From the NCBI GenBank assembly GCA_009777095.1, contig WRMN01000002.1, positions 1 to 64,000 on the forward strand: 64,000 nt of DNA, written 5' to 3'. The DNA comes from Bacteroidales bacterium. Its GTDB lineage: Bacteria > Bacteroidota > Bacteroidia > Bacteroidales > UBA932. Both the position numbers and the translations under genes were made by a program. Under the pieces are notes generated by a model. The model saw only the letters and a program-made list of their open reading frames with translations, had not been told where the DNA came from and ran no database searches. This document shows, piece after piece, positions 44,920 to 53,506 of the stretch (its first letter is position 1; each line of letters starts with the position of its first letter).

Positions 44920-44923
44920 AGCG

Positions 44924-45574
44924 TTAATTAATTAAGTTTTCAAAATATTCACAAAGTAATCGAATTTCTTCGATATAGCCGGTCTTAAAGCGCCTGTTTA
45001 GAGCCGATTGACTTATGCTTAATTCTTCGGCAAGAACTGTTTGCGTTTTTTTAGTGTCCAATAAATAAGAACAGGCAACTTTAGACTGAGCAATCGTCCA
45101 TTTGCTGATGATTGTTTCGGCAAAACGCATAAAAAGTTCCAATTGCGGGTCCATAATCGAACCCTTTATTTGTAATTGATTGGTTTTACTTTTCAGTTCA
45201 TCTAAAGCTTTACCCGCATACACAAAAGCAGCGCCATCTGAGGTTAAGACTTTTTTTGTTATAAAGTCCCAAGTTCCAATACCAATACCTATGCGGCAAT
45301 CCCAGATTTTTTTCCCTTTTAATATATTGGTTTGTGTCTCACTTCTTAATAGCGCTCTTAGTATTATGCTTATTCTGAGTGAATAACGAGGGTCTTTGAT
45401 AAGGCCTTGAAAACTGTCGCCTCGAAAAAAATCAAGGGATCCTACGTGCTCCAAGAGTTGTATACAGATTTTAGGAAACTCTCTTTTAAGTATTCGCATA
45501 ACATTTCTTTTTTGACTATCGGTTAAATCTCTTGAGTTAATGATATCTCCTGTTATAACGGCAATGTTTTTCAT
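44924..45574 (-). CDS. SatD family protein with C-terminal helix-turn-helix
   Basis: 216 aa. The SatD signature AVITGDIINSRDL is at the N terminus. The middle is the conserved SatD domain (DFFRGDSFQGLIKDPRYSLR), and a helix-turn-helix follows at residues about 175-200 (TVLAEELSISQSALNRRFKT). SatD was named for the acid-tolerance locus of Streptococcus mutans, but its biochemistry is not known. The HTH suggests DNA binding. The 28-bp palindromic array overlaps its own promoter, so autoregulation is a reasonable inference. Confidence 0.85.
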   Translation of the reverse strand: MKNIAVITGDIINSRDLTDSQKRNVMRILKREFPKICIQLLEHVGSLDFFRGDSFQGLIKDPRYSLRISIILRALLRSETQTNILKGKKIWDCRIGIGIGTWDFITKKVLTSDGAAFVYAGKALDELKSKTNQLQIKGSIMDPQLELFMRFAETIISKWTIAQSKVACSYLLDTKKTQTVLAEELSISQSALNRRFKTGYIEEIRLLCEYFENLIN

Positions 45575-45590
45575 ACATGATTAAAAAAAA

Positions 45591-45598
45591 CAAAGATA
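45591..45598 (-). promoter_or_regulatory. -7 promoter box of satD-DUF3307
   Basis: TATCTTTG on the minus strand, 16 nt before the ATG at 45574. The first 28-bp repeat copy (45615-45634) begins 16 bp upstream of the box and therefore covers the -33 region. Confidence 0.6.
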
Positions 45599-45614
45599 AG
45601 CATTTTTTCTGAAA

Positions 45615-45774
45615 TATGCAGTAAATAGTGCATATTTTAAATTATGCAGTAAATAGTGCATAATCTGAAATATGCAGTAAATAGTGCATAATCTGAAATA
45701 TGCAGTAAATAGTGCATAATCTGAAATATGCAGTAAATAGTGCATAATTTGAAATATGCAGTAAATAGTGCATA
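45615..45774. repeat. Six-copy 28-bp tandem array with palindromic core
   Basis: The 20-bp core TATGCAGTAAATAGTGCATA is repeated without change at 45615, 45643, 45671, 45699, 45727 and 45755, at an exact 28-bp period. Each core has 6-bp inverted arms (TATGCA/TGCATA) around 8 bp. The 8-bp spacers are mostly ATCTGAAA-like and vary slightly. A diverged half copy lies at 45781-45790. The array fills the gap between the upp stop and the satD promoter. There are no variable spacers, so it is not CRISPR. An operator array is the leading inference. Confidence 0.92.
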
Positions 45775-45785
45775 ATTTATATATG

Positions 45786-46442
45786 CTATAATTTACACCC
45801 AAAGGCCAAGTCGCCGGCGTCGCCTAAGCCGGGTACGATGTATGACTTGTCGGTGAGGCCGGGGTCTATCTCCCCTAACCACAGGGTTATTTCTTCCTCC
45901 GAGAGCTGTGCCTGCAGGTAGTCCGCCCCTTTGCGGCTGGCAATGGGGCATACAATGTGGGTATGCAAAGGCTGTCCTCTTTGGAGTAAGCTTTTGTAAG
46001 CTAAGAGCATAGACGATCCGGTGGCCAGCATGGGATCCATCAAAATCAACACCTTTCCTTCAATGCTCGGCGAAGAAAGGTAGTCCGATTGAATATCAAA
46101 CTTTTGATGGTCGGCGGTGTATTGCCGGTAAGCGCCGATAAAAGCATTCTCGGCCCTGTCGAAATAGTTGAGAAAACCCTGGTGCAAGGGAAGCCCCGCA
46201 CGCAAAACAGTGGCAAGCACAATGGCATTATCGCTCAATTGTTGCCCCAAAATCCCCAAAGGGGTTTCTATTTTAACTTCTTTGTAGTTAAGTGTTTTGC
46301 TGATTTCATAAGCAAAAATCTCCCCTATGCGTTCCATGTTTCTGCGGAAGCGCATGCTGTCTTTTTGAATATGAATGTTGCGTAATTCGGCTATAAACCG
46401 GTTGAGAAGCGAGGGTGTTTCGGATAAGATACGCTGTTGCAT
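45786..46442 (-). CDS. upp: Uracil phosphoribosyltransferase
   Basis: 218 aa. Upp makes UMP from uracil and PRPP in pyrimidine salvage. The PRPP-binding loop is LMDPMLATGSSMLLAYKSL, and VLATVLRAGLPLHQGFLNYF and VPGLGDAGDLAFG are family blocks. The stop codon lies 11 nt from the last 28-bp repeat copy. It is transcribed divergently from lpxK. Confidence 0.96.
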   Translation of the reverse strand: MQQRILSETPSLLNRFIAELRNIHIQKDSMRFRRNMERIGEIFAYEISKTLNYKEVKIETPLGILGQQLSDNAIVLATVLRAGLPLHQGFLNYFDRAENAFIGAYRQYTADHQKFDIQSDYLSSPSIEGKVLILMDPMLATGSSMLLAYKSLLQRGQPLHTHIVCPIASRKGADYLQAQLSEEEITLWLGEIDPGLTDKSYIVPGLGDAGDLAFGCKL

Positions 46443-46461
46443 ATTTTTTTAAATATTTTTA

Positions 46462-46469
46462 CAAAAATA
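46462..46469 (-). promoter_or_regulatory. -7 promoter box of upp
   Basis: TATTTTTG on the minus strand, 19 nt before the ATG at 46442. Confidence 0.45.
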
Positions 46470-46502
46470 ATGATTTTTTATGGTTTTATTAAAAAAAATT
46501 AT

Positions 46503-46510
46503 TATATTTG
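46503..46510 (+). promoter_or_regulatory. -7 promoter box of lpxK
   Basis: TATATTTG, 17 nt before the ATG at 46528; it rules out the longer in-frame start at 46480. Confidence 0.5.
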
Positions 46511-46527
46511 CTGCAAAACTTGGTAAC

Positions 46528-47601
46528 ATGCGACTGTTAGCGGCTATTTTTTTGTACCCTTTAAGCCTCTTGTATGCGATGGCAGTAGCCATGCGTAACA
46601 TGCTGTATGCTTGGGGTATGTTTAAGTCGGTTACCTTTAATTTGCCGGTAATTACCGTAGGAAATCTTACGGTTGGTGGTACCGGAAAGACCCCGTTTAC
46701 GGAATTTTTGGTATCTTTATTCAAGGACAAGCAGGTAACGGCAGTCCTTTCACGCGGTTATAAGCGTAAAACCAAGGGTTTCCGTTACGTGGAAGTAACC
46801 GATACGGTGCGGGAGGCGGGCGATGAGCCCTTACAGATAAAACGGAAATTCCCTAAACTTACAGTAGCTGTGGAGGCTAATCGCGTAAAAGGAATCCGGC
46901 GTTTGCAAGCAGATGCGCCGCAATTGGGTTTGGTCATCTTGGACGATGCTTACCAGCACCGCCGCGTTAAGCCGACAATGTCTATCCTATTGGTTGACCA
47001 TTCACGGCCGATTACGGAAGACCATTATTTACCTTACGGCCGCCTGCGCGATACCTTAGGGCAAAAGCACCGCGCCAACGTGGTAATTGTTACCAAATGC
47101 CCGACGAACATGCGCCCTATTGACCAGCGCGTAATGATGAAAACCTTGAAATTATACCCTTATCAGCAACTCTTTTTTACCACCTTTGGCTATGAGTTGC
47201 CACAGCCCGTATTCCATGGCGAGGCTGCTTTACCGCTTTCGATTAAGGAAACGGTGGCGTTGACAGGCATTGCCAGTCCTCAGCCGTTTATTGAACATTT
47301 GGGCACTTTCAGTAAGGTGTTGCACCACCTTGATTTCCCTGATCATCATGTTTTTACAAAAAAAGATATAGCGCGAATGAATACTTTGGTTGCTACTTAC
47401 CCAAGCGTGCCGATTTTTACTACTGAAAAAGATGCCCAACGTTTACGCATGGATAAGGATTGCAGCGAGGCGCTTAAACAACAATTATTCTATATTCCTG
47501 TAAAGGTACAGTTTTTCTCTAAAACCGACAGCGAAAAATTTGAAGCCTTTGTAACCGAATATATTCAAAAGGACAAGCCCAAACGCTTATTTTATTTTTG
47601 A
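46528..47601 (+). CDS. lpxK: Tetraacyldisaccharide 4'-kinase LpxK
   Basis: 357 aa from the ATG at 46528. LpxK phosphorylates the lipid A precursor at the 4' position on the inner membrane. A hydrophobic N-terminal anchor (LLAAIFLYPLSLLYAMAVAM) is followed by the P-loop ITVGNLTVGGTGKTPF. LVILDDAYQHRRVKP and the acidic SILLVDHSRP segment complete the active site. Its last 15 nt overlap the end of the converging sodium symporter gene. Confidence 0.95.
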   Translation: MRLLAAIFLYPLSLLYAMAVAMRNMLYAWGMFKSVTFNLPVITVGNLTVGGTGKTPFTEFLVSLFKDKQVTAVLSRGYKRKTKGFRYVEVTDTVREAGDEPLQIKRKFPKLTVAVEANRVKGIRRLQADAPQLGLVILDDAYQHRRVKPTMSILLVDHSRPITEDHYLPYGRLRDTLGQKHRANVVIVTKCPTNMRPIDQRVMMKTLKLYPYQQLFFTTFGYELPQPVFHGEAALPLSIKETVALTGIASPQPFIEHLGTFSKVLHHLDFPDHHVFTKKDIARMNTLVATYPSVPIFTTEKDAQRLRMDKDCSEALKQQLFYIPVKVQFFSKTDSEKFEAFVTEYIQKDKPKRLFYF

Positions 47602-49032
47602 GCGGAAGAGATACATGCCGGCATAAGTCAGCCCCCCGTTTACAATGAGCAGGGTAAATCCGAAGCCGAAATTTAGGTATTGGGTACAAACGAGGTCAAG
47701 CACATAACATAAAACAGGCGAAGCAATGGCTATTACCGGCATATAAATGTCACGCACCTGATGCTTGGTCAATATTCCGAAAAAGAAGAAACCTAATAGG
47801 GGCCCATAGGTGTAGGCTGCCACCGTATAAACCAAGTTGATGATGGCATCGTTTTTCACCGCGTTATAAAAAATAATCAACAGCAAGAATACCAAGGCGA
47901 ATAACAGGTGTATGCTGTAACGAACTTTTTTCTTTTTTTGCTCTGTCCATGCGGTTTTTTTCTCTAAGCCGATAATGTCAATACAGAAAGAGGTAGTAAG
48001 CGAGGTCAGCGCTCCGTCGGCACTGGGATAAGCCGCGGAAATAAGCCCGATAATGAAGATTAGCCCTGCGATACTGCCTAAATGCTCAAAGGCTACGGTA
48101 GGAAAAATAAGGTCGGTGTCGGCAAAGTGCAGGCCTTTTTGTTGAATATAGAGGGCCAACACTGCGCCTAAGGAGAGGAAAAGGAAGTTGACCACTACGA
48201 TGATACTGCTGAAAGTAAACATGTTTTTTTTTGCATCTTTCAGATTGCGGCAACTCAGGTTTTTTTGCATCATCTCCTGGTCGAGACCAGTCATGGCTAC
48301 GCACACAAAGACCCCGCTGAGGAACTGTTTCAGGAAATGGGTTTTAGAAGACCAGTCGGTATCTATCCATTTCATGTAGCCGCTACTACTGATTTGCGAC
48401 ATCATTTCCGGTAAATTCCATTCCATTTCCCGACTTATGGTTATAATGCAAAATATAACGGCCAACAGCATAAAGGTGGTTTGCAGCATATCTGTCCACA
48501 CAATAGTTTTAATGCCGCCCTCAAAGGTGTAGAGAATAATGAGCATGACAAAAATAAGCCCTGCTACCCAAAACGGCACGCCAAATTGTTTCAAGATAAA
48601 GGTATGTAGAACACTTACTACAAGGAACATACGCAGCGTGGCGCCCAGCGTGCGCGACAGAATGAAGAACGAGGCTCCCGATTTGTAGGTAAAAAAGCCG
48701 AAACGCCTTTCAAGGTAACCATATATTGACGTAAGCTGCATGCGGTAGTACAAGGGCATCAGCACGGTAGCAATAATGAGGTAACCGACGAAGAAGCCCA
48801 ACACCATCGGCATGTAGTAAAATCCTTGCGTCTGTACATTGCCCGGAACCGACATGAAAGTTACGCCCGACAACGAGGCGCCAATCATGCCGTAGGCTAC
48901 TACAAACCAAGGGGAGCGGCGGTTGCCGATGAAGTAAGTGTCGTTAGTGGCGCGCCTTGATGTAACCCAGGTTACTGCAAATATCAGTAAGGTATAGGCG
49001 ATGAAAACAATGGCAAGAAGTGAAGCGGACAT
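47587..49032 (-). CDS. Sodium:solute symporter (SSS) family transporter
   Basis: 481 aa with about 13 membrane segments. The SSS core motifs are GMIGASLSGVTFMSVPGNVQ near the N terminus, YLERRFGFFTYKSGASFFIL, and AYPSADGALTSLTTSF in the later sodium-site helix. Substrates in this family range from sugars and sialic acid to amino acids; the neighbouring sugar-kinase-type gene favours an amino sugar, but this is inference. It is the last gene of rpsP-rimM-kinase-symporter, 43 nt after the kinase gene, and overlaps lpxK at the stop codons. Confidence 0.92.
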   Translation of the reverse strand: MSASLLAIVFIAYTLLIFAVTWVTSRRATNDTYFIGNRRSPWFVVAYGMIGASLSGVTFMSVPGNVQTQGFYYMPMVLGFFVGYLIIATVLMPLYYRMQLTSIYGYLERRFGFFTYKSGASFFILSRTLGATLRMFLVVSVLHTFILKQFGVPFWVAGLIFVMLIILYTFEGGIKTIVWTDMLQTTFMLLAVIFCIITISREMEWNLPEMMSQISSSGYMKWIDTDWSSKTHFLKQFLSGVFVCVAMTGLDQEMMQKNLSCRNLKDAKKNMFTFSSIIVVVNFLFLSLGAVLALYIQQKGLHFADTDLIFPTVAFEHLGSIAGLIFIIGLISAAYPSADGALTSLTTSFCIDIIGLEKKTAWTEQKKKKVRYSIHLLFALVFLLLIIFYNAVKNDAIINLVYTVAAYTYGPLLGFFFFGILTKHQVRDIYMPVIAIASPVLCYVLDLVCTQYLNFGFGFTLLIVNGGLTYAGMYLFRSKIK

Positions 49033-49075
49033 GGTTATTTGATGATTTGCTTATTTGTTGATTTGAGATGTACGA

Positions 49076-49921
49076 CTAACCATTAATCACTAAATCATTA
49101 TGGTAGGCTATCAGCCCCGGAAGCGCCGTTTTTTCCACTTTGCCGATAGTTATATGGCGTTGGGCGGCTGTTGCGGTGATGATGTCTTTGAAATAAAAAG
49201 CTACAGACCCTAATAAATGTAAGGGATAGCGGGTGTAGTCGTAGTGCATGATATTATGCGTAAAAAAACGGTCGAAATTTACGCTCAGCAAGGTATGAAC
49301 GTAGGGGTGCGCTTGTTGTTCATGCAGGAATTTAGTAAAAGAAGCTAAAAAACGATTAGGAAAGGCTTTTCTATATACACAATCTAAAATCTCGTCTTTG
49401 CTTAACTGATAATAGTCGGTAAAGGCCTGATGAAGGTCTGCGGGCAGCCTGCATTTCAGGTAGTCGGCCACTAATTGTTTGCCCAGCGCTGCGCCGCTGC
49501 CCTCGTCGCCGAGAATGAAACCGCAGGGCGGCACGGTGTCGACAATGTTTTTTCCGTCATAAAAGCAGGAATTAGACCCGGTGCCGAGGATACCGACTAT
49601 GCCCTCTTTATGTTGGCACAATGCATAGGCGGCACCCAGCAGGTCGGTATGGGCTTCGACAGTAGCTTTCGGAAATATTTTACGAAACCACTTACACAGG
49701 GTATCCGACATCTTCGTAGAAGCAACACCGGCGCCGTAAAAATAGACGTGGTTTATTTCTCCCTCAATTTGTACCGATAAGGCGCGCAGTTCATCTTCTA
49801 TTTGCGCGACCTCCATGTAAAAGGGGTTAATTCCAGACGTGAATAATTGTTGCGCACACTCCTTACCTTTAGTTACACACCAGGCTGTTTTGCTTGATCC
49901 GCTGTCGGCTATCAGGTTCAT
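49076..49921 (-). CDS. BadF/BadG-type ATPase, probable N-acetylglucosamine kinase
   Basis: 281 aa. The ASKHA-fold phosphate motifs are present: phosphate 1 LIADSGSSKTAWCV at the N terminus, phosphate 2 GILGTGSNSCFYDG, and GFILGDEGSGAALGKQL. In Bacteroidota this form is usually an N-acetylglucosamine kinase-like sugar kinase, which would feed cell-wall recycling or amino-sugar use. It overlaps rimM in an ATGA (4 nt) and precedes the sodium symporter gene. Confidence 0.88.
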   Translation of the reverse strand: MNLIADSGSSKTAWCVTKGKECAQQLFTSGINPFYMEVAQIEDELRALSVQIEGEINHVYFYGAGVASTKMSDTLCKWFRKIFPKATVEAHTDLLGAAYALCQHKEGIVGILGTGSNSCFYDGKNIVDTVPPCGFILGDEGSGAALGKQLVADYLKCRLPADLHQAFTDYYQLSKDEILDCVYRKAFPNRFLASFTKFLHEQQAHPYVHTLLSVNFDRFFTHNIMHYDYTRYPLHLLGSVAFYFKDIITATAAQRHITIGKVEKTALPGLIAYHNDLVING

Positions 49922-50463
49922 AATGGCTGGTTTAAGCTGATTAAACTTTCGGGAAGCCGCGTAGTGAGGTTCTGTTTTTTATGATCTACTTTTAGTATAA
50001 ATTCCTCCTGACAGGGAATGATGATTTCATTATTGCCGTTGGTAATCAAAATACAGGGATTTCCCGGTATGTCCATGAATTTTGACACCGTACCAATGGC
50101 TCCGACGGTTTCATCAATTACAGCATAGTTGAGCGTTGAAATGTCTTTACTCGCGCTCCGTTCTCCGTCATTGCGACTGTAGGTTGCTTCCTGCTTTCTG
50201 TAAATCATTTTCCCTGTCAATTCTTCGGCCAATGCCATACGCTCCATATCGTCGAAAACAACAACAGCGCGGTTGTTGCCGCGGGGTTCAAAACTTTTAA
50301 AAAAGAAAGGAACCGGATATCCGTCAATGGTGATAAATATCGGTTCCGATAAGTTAATTTCTTCGGGTGCTTCGGGAAATAATTTGATAATTAATTCGCC
50401 GTTCGCTCCGAATGTCTTGTGTACATTGGCAAAGGGCGCTAATGTTATGGAGTCCTTGCCCAT
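49918..50463 (-). CDS. rimM: Ribosome maturation factor RimM
   Basis: 181 aa. RimM assists assembly of the 30S head and binds S19. The N-terminal RimM domain (NVHKTFGANGELIIKLFP) and the PRC-barrel C-terminal domain (MIYRKQ, DETVGAIGTVSKFMDIPGN and IIIPCQEEFILKVD) are both complete. It follows rpsP by 8 nt, the classic rpsP-rimM pairing, and overlaps the kinase gene by 4 nt. Confidence 0.94.
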   Translation of the reverse strand: MGKDSITLAPFANVHKTFGANGELIIKLFPEAPEEINLSEPIFITIDGYPVPFFFKSFEPRGNNRAVVVFDDMERMALAEELTGKMIYRKQEATYSRNDGERSASKDISTLNYAVIDETVGAIGTVSKFMDIPGNPCILITNGNNEIIIPCQEEFILKVDHKKQNLTTRLPESLISLNQPL

Positions 50464-50471
50464 GACGGTAG

Positions 50472-51173
50472 CTATTCGGCAGCGGGGGTTTCTTCTGCAG
50501 CAGGTGTTTCAGGGGCGGCTTCAATCGGAGCTTCGGGAGCGGGAGCCTCGGCGGGAACTTCTGCTGCAGGAGCTTCAACAACAGGTGTTTCAGTAGGAAC
50601 TTCAGCAACAGGCACTTCGGCAGCGGGCGCTTCAGCAACTTCGGCGGCAGCTTCGACTACCTCGGTTTCAGCAGCTTCTGCTTCGGCGGCGGCTTTGGCA
50701 GCTTTCATAGCCAATTCGCTTTTCTTTTTAGCGAGGGCGGCAGCCATAGTTTCTTTCACCTTAGCTTCGGCTTCTAAGTTGGCTTTGGCGACATTACGGT
50801 CAGATTGAGCTAACTCGCTGCGCTTTGAGCGTACTGCATTTTCTTTTTCTTCTATCCAGGCCTGCCATTTGGCATTGGCGGCTTCTTCAGTTAAAGCGCC
50901 TTTCTTAACGCCTTCCAGCAGGTGTTTTTTCAATAACACACCTTTGTACGACAAAATACGGCGGCAGGTATCGGTGGGCTGAGCGCCTTTGAAGATCCAA
51001 TCCAAAGCTTTTTCGCCGTCTAATTCAATAGTAGCAGGGTTGGTGTTGGGGTTGTAAGTACCGATGCGTTCAATAAAACGGCCATCGCGCGGAGCGCGGC
51101 TGTCGGCAACAACAATGTGAAAATAGGCGTAATCTTTTTTCCCGTGGCGGGCTAAACGAATTTTTACTGACAT
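50472..51173 (-). CDS. rpsP: Ribosomal protein S16 with long Ala/Pro/Glu tail
   Basis: 233 aa against about 80-90 aa for typical S16. The S16 core is at residues 1-80 ([20 protein letters not shown], then [19 protein letters not shown] and [20 protein letters not shown]). A Bacteroidota-type helical extension of about 75 residues follows ([20 protein letters not shown]), then a low-complexity tail of about 75 residues built from Ala/Pro/Glu/Val runs such as [17 protein letters not shown]. The tail is probably disordered and surface-exposed on the ribosome. It leads the rimM operon. Confidence 0.93.
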   Translation of the reverse strand: MSVKIRLARHGKKDYAYFHIVVADSRAPRDGRFIERIGTYNPNTNPATIELDGEKALDWIFKGAQPTDTCRRILSYKGVLLKKHLLEGVKKGALTEEAANAKWQAWIEEKENAVRSKRSELAQSDRNVAKANLEAEAKVKETMAAALAKKKSELAMKAAKAAAEAEAAETEVVEAAAEVAEAPAAEVPVAEVPTETPVVEAPAAEVPAEAPAPEAPIEAAPETPAAEETPAAE

Positions 51174-51234
51174 ATAATTTTATTTAAGTTAATATTTGCT
51201 ATTCAACTTCCTTATCTTCTCGAGAAAAGGTGCG

Positions 51235-51242
51235 CAAAGATA
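51235..51242 (-). promoter_or_regulatory. -7 promoter box of rpsP-rimM
   Basis: TATCTTTG on the minus strand, 61 nt upstream of the rpsP ATG at 51173. Confidence 0.55.
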
Positions 51243-51361
51243 GCGCTTTTTTCCGAATTTGCAATAGCTTGGATTAAAAAAAAGTGCATAAGTTTTATTT
51301 CAATCCGTAATGGTTTGATACTTAGGAACTAATTATATGTTTCTGTTAAAATTAATTTTTA

Positions 51362-52351
51362 TTAAGAGTTCAGTTGTTGTTCATTGTTTTCTGTTCCTTC
51401 AATGGTCTTTATGCTCCCATCGGCATTGTATTCCAGTTCTACAACTTTGAGGCTGCGGAGCCAAGTGCGGCCGCCGGAAGGCACACTGTCGTGATGGAAA
51501 AGATACCATTTGCCTTTAAACTCAACAATAGCATGATGGGTAGTCCAGCCCACCACAGGGGTTAATATTACACCCTGATAGATAAAAGGCCCATACGGAT
51601 TATCGCCCACTGCATAGCAGAGTTTGTGCGTATCGCCGGTAGAATAAGAAAAATAATATTTCCCATTATGCTTGTGTATCCATGATGCTTCAAAAAAGCG
51701 GCGCTCATTATCTCCGGCAGTTAGTGGTTGGCCGTCTTTATCATGAATAATTATCGGACGGGGTTCTTCGGCAAATTGCAGCATATCCTTACTCAATTTT
51801 ACCACCCGCGCGGGAATGGCCGGTTCATGGTCTGCCGGAAAAGCGGCACATTCCAAGGCCTTGTTATTGCGATAACGCTGTAACTGTCCACCCCAAAGAC
51901 CTCCGAAGTACATATAATATTCGCCGGCTTCTTCCCAAATAGCAGGGTCTATACTGTAGCTTCCACGAATGGGGTCGGACTGTGGAATAAAAGGCCCTTC
52001 AGGCTTGTCGGCTATAGCCACGCCTATACGGAAAATGTCGTTCTTATCTTTCAAAGGAAAATACATATAATACTTTCCGTCCTTGTGTGCAACATCGCAA
52101 TCCCAAAGTTGTCGGCCGGCCCAAGGAATATCTTTTGTGTCTAACACAACGCCGTGATCGGTAACCTGACCATCAATACTGTCCATAGAAAAGACGTGGT
52201 AATCTTTCATATCAAAATGATCGCCGTTATCATTTTCAGAAATCCCGCTTTCGCGGTCGTGCGAAGGGTAAATATATAATTTTCCGTTAAAAATGTGTAC
52301 AGCCGGGTCTGCCATGTAGTCGTAGGGGACTAAATATCTTGGTGTTTTCAT
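51362..52351 (-). CDS. GH43 glycoside hydrolase, probable cytoplasmic beta-xylosidase/arabinofuranosidase
   Basis: 329 aa with no signal peptide, so cytoplasmic. The five-bladed-propeller residues of GH43 are visible: the base Asp15 in DYMADPAVHIF, the pKa-modulating Asp in SYSIDPAIW and the acid Glu in FFEASWIHK. HHAIVEFKGKWYLFHHDS is the last blade. In this locus it would release xylose or arabinose from imported xylo-oligosaccharides. The exact specificity cannot be read. It lies 21 nt after the GH10 gene and closes the operon. Confidence 0.9.
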   Translation of the reverse strand: MKTPRYLVPYDYMADPAVHIFNGKLYIYPSHDRESGISENDNGDHFDMKDYHVFSMDSIDGQVTDHGVVLDTKDIPWAGRQLWDCDVAHKDGKYYMYFPLKDKNDIFRIGVAIADKPEGPFIPQSDPIRGSYSIDPAIWEEAGEYYMYFGGLWGGQLQRYRNNKALECAAFPADHEPAIPARVVKLSKDMLQFAEEPRPIIIHDKDGQPLTAGDNERRFFEASWIHKHNGKYYFSYSTGDTHKLCYAVGDNPYGPFIYQGVILTPVVGWTTHHAIVEFKGKWYLFHHDSVPSGGRTWLRSLKVVELEYNADGSIKTIEGTENNEQQLNS

Positions 52352-52372
52352 ATTAAATATATTTTAATCTTC

Positions 52373-53485
52373 TCATCTTTTTTTCGCCATTTTCAAAATG
52401 TCCGCCACTGCCGATTTGGCTTGGTGGCTTCGGTCGAAGAGCAGAGCGTAATCGGTACGGCCGTGTACAGGCCAGTCGTTCTTCCATGAATCGCCGTCGG
52501 CCACACCCCAAAAGGTTACGCGGTCAATTTTATCGGTGTGTTTCAGGAAGAGGCGAAAGAAATCAACATACCGTTGCTGCTGGACTTGAAGCACCGAATC
52601 GGGCAGGCCTTCGGCGTAAGGATTCATTTCCTGCATATACTCAAAATTAGCCGTAACATCGGCGCCTATATTAGGTTTCGGAATAGGCAGTACCGAGAGG
52701 TCTAATTCCGTAATCATCACTTTCACTCCTAATTCTGAAAAGGCCACTATGCTTTTCTCAAATTCATCAATTGATGGACCGCTCATAATCAGATGCCCCT
52801 GCATGCCTATGCCATCTACTTTTACGCCTTGCCACTGCAAAGTCTTCACCATAGCAATTACTCCATTACGCTTATCCTCATCGGCCATGGAAAAATCATT
52901 GTAATAAAGTTCGGCCTCAGGATCGGCTTCCTGTGCAAACAGGAAAGCGTATTTAATATAATCTTCTCCAATGATTTGATGAAATTTCGTAGGGCGAAAA
53001 TTTCCATCTCCATCTATAGCTTCATTGACCACGTCCCAACCTTTAATTTTACCCTTATAGCGGCTAACTACAGTGGTGATATGGTTTTTCATTCGCTCAA
53101 GCAAGACCTCTCGCGATACGTCCTGACCTTTTTCGTCGATAAAAAACCATGCAGGCGCTTGATTGTGCCAAACCAAGGTATGTCCGATGATTGCCATTCC
53201 ATTTTCTTCGCCAAACTTCACGAACCGATCGGCGTCATCAAAGAAGAATTGTCCTTCTTCGGGCTGAAGATACATGCTCTTCATACAATTTTCGGCCACA
53301 ATAGAATTAAACTGCTTTTTAGTTAATTGTATCCCCAATGTGTCTCGTCCCCATATCTGGTCAAGGTTCAAGGCTGTTCCCATCAGGAATTTTCCGTTAA
53401 ATGCACTCTTAAATGTCGATGACGCATTTTGTTGCGAACAGGCAAGCAAACCGATTAGTAAAAAAAAATAAACAAGTTTTTTCAT
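52373..53485 (-). CDS. GH10 endo-1,4-beta-xylanase lipoprotein
   Basis: 370 aa. The signal ends in the lipobox GLLACS, so it is anchored in the envelope, probably facing the periplasm or surface. The single GH10 barrel has the acid/base Glu155 in GWDVVNEAIDG and the nucleophile Glu260 in MITELDLSVLP, with GHTLVWHNQAP as the subsite motif. It has no binding module. It would trim xylo-oligosaccharides after import. The transporter gene is 21 nt upstream and GH43 is 21 nt downstream. Confidence 0.94.
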   Translation of the reverse strand: MKKLVYFFLLIGLLACSQQNASSTFKSAFNGKFLMGTALNLDQIWGRDTLGIQLTKKQFNSIVAENCMKSMYLQPEEGQFFFDDADRFVKFGEENGMAIIGHTLVWHNQAPAWFFIDEKGQDVSREVLLERMKNHITTVVSRYKGKIKGWDVVNEAIDGDGNFRPTKFHQIIGEDYIKYAFLFAQEADPEAELYYNDFSMADEDKRNGVIAMVKTLQWQGVKVDGIGMQGHLIMSGPSIDEFEKSIVAFSELGVKVMITELDLSVLPIPKPNIGADVTANFEYMQEMNPYAEGLPDSVLQVQQQRYVDFFRLFLKHTDKIDRVTFWGVADGDSWKNDWPVHGRTDYALLFDRSHQAKSAVADILKMAKKR

Positions 53486-53506
53486 CTGTAATTCGTAATT
53501 TATGAT

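Noticed and set aside
45615-45774. CRISPR array
   Set aside because: Period is a constant 28 bp with nearly identical 8-bp spacers; no unique spacers and no cas genes nearby.
45581-45802. 73-codon minus-strand frame through the 28-bp repeats
   Set aside because: The translation is just the repeat read in shifting frames (28 is not a multiple of 3), with no domain and no place between upp and the satD promoter.
50354-50638. Leu/Pro/Lys-rich frame on the minus strand
   Set aside because: Shadow of the low-complexity tail of rpsP in another frame.
52793-53326. 177-codon plus-strand frame
   Set aside because: Lies wholly antisense to the GH10 gene, which has clear catalytic motifs; no domain is seen in the antisense product.
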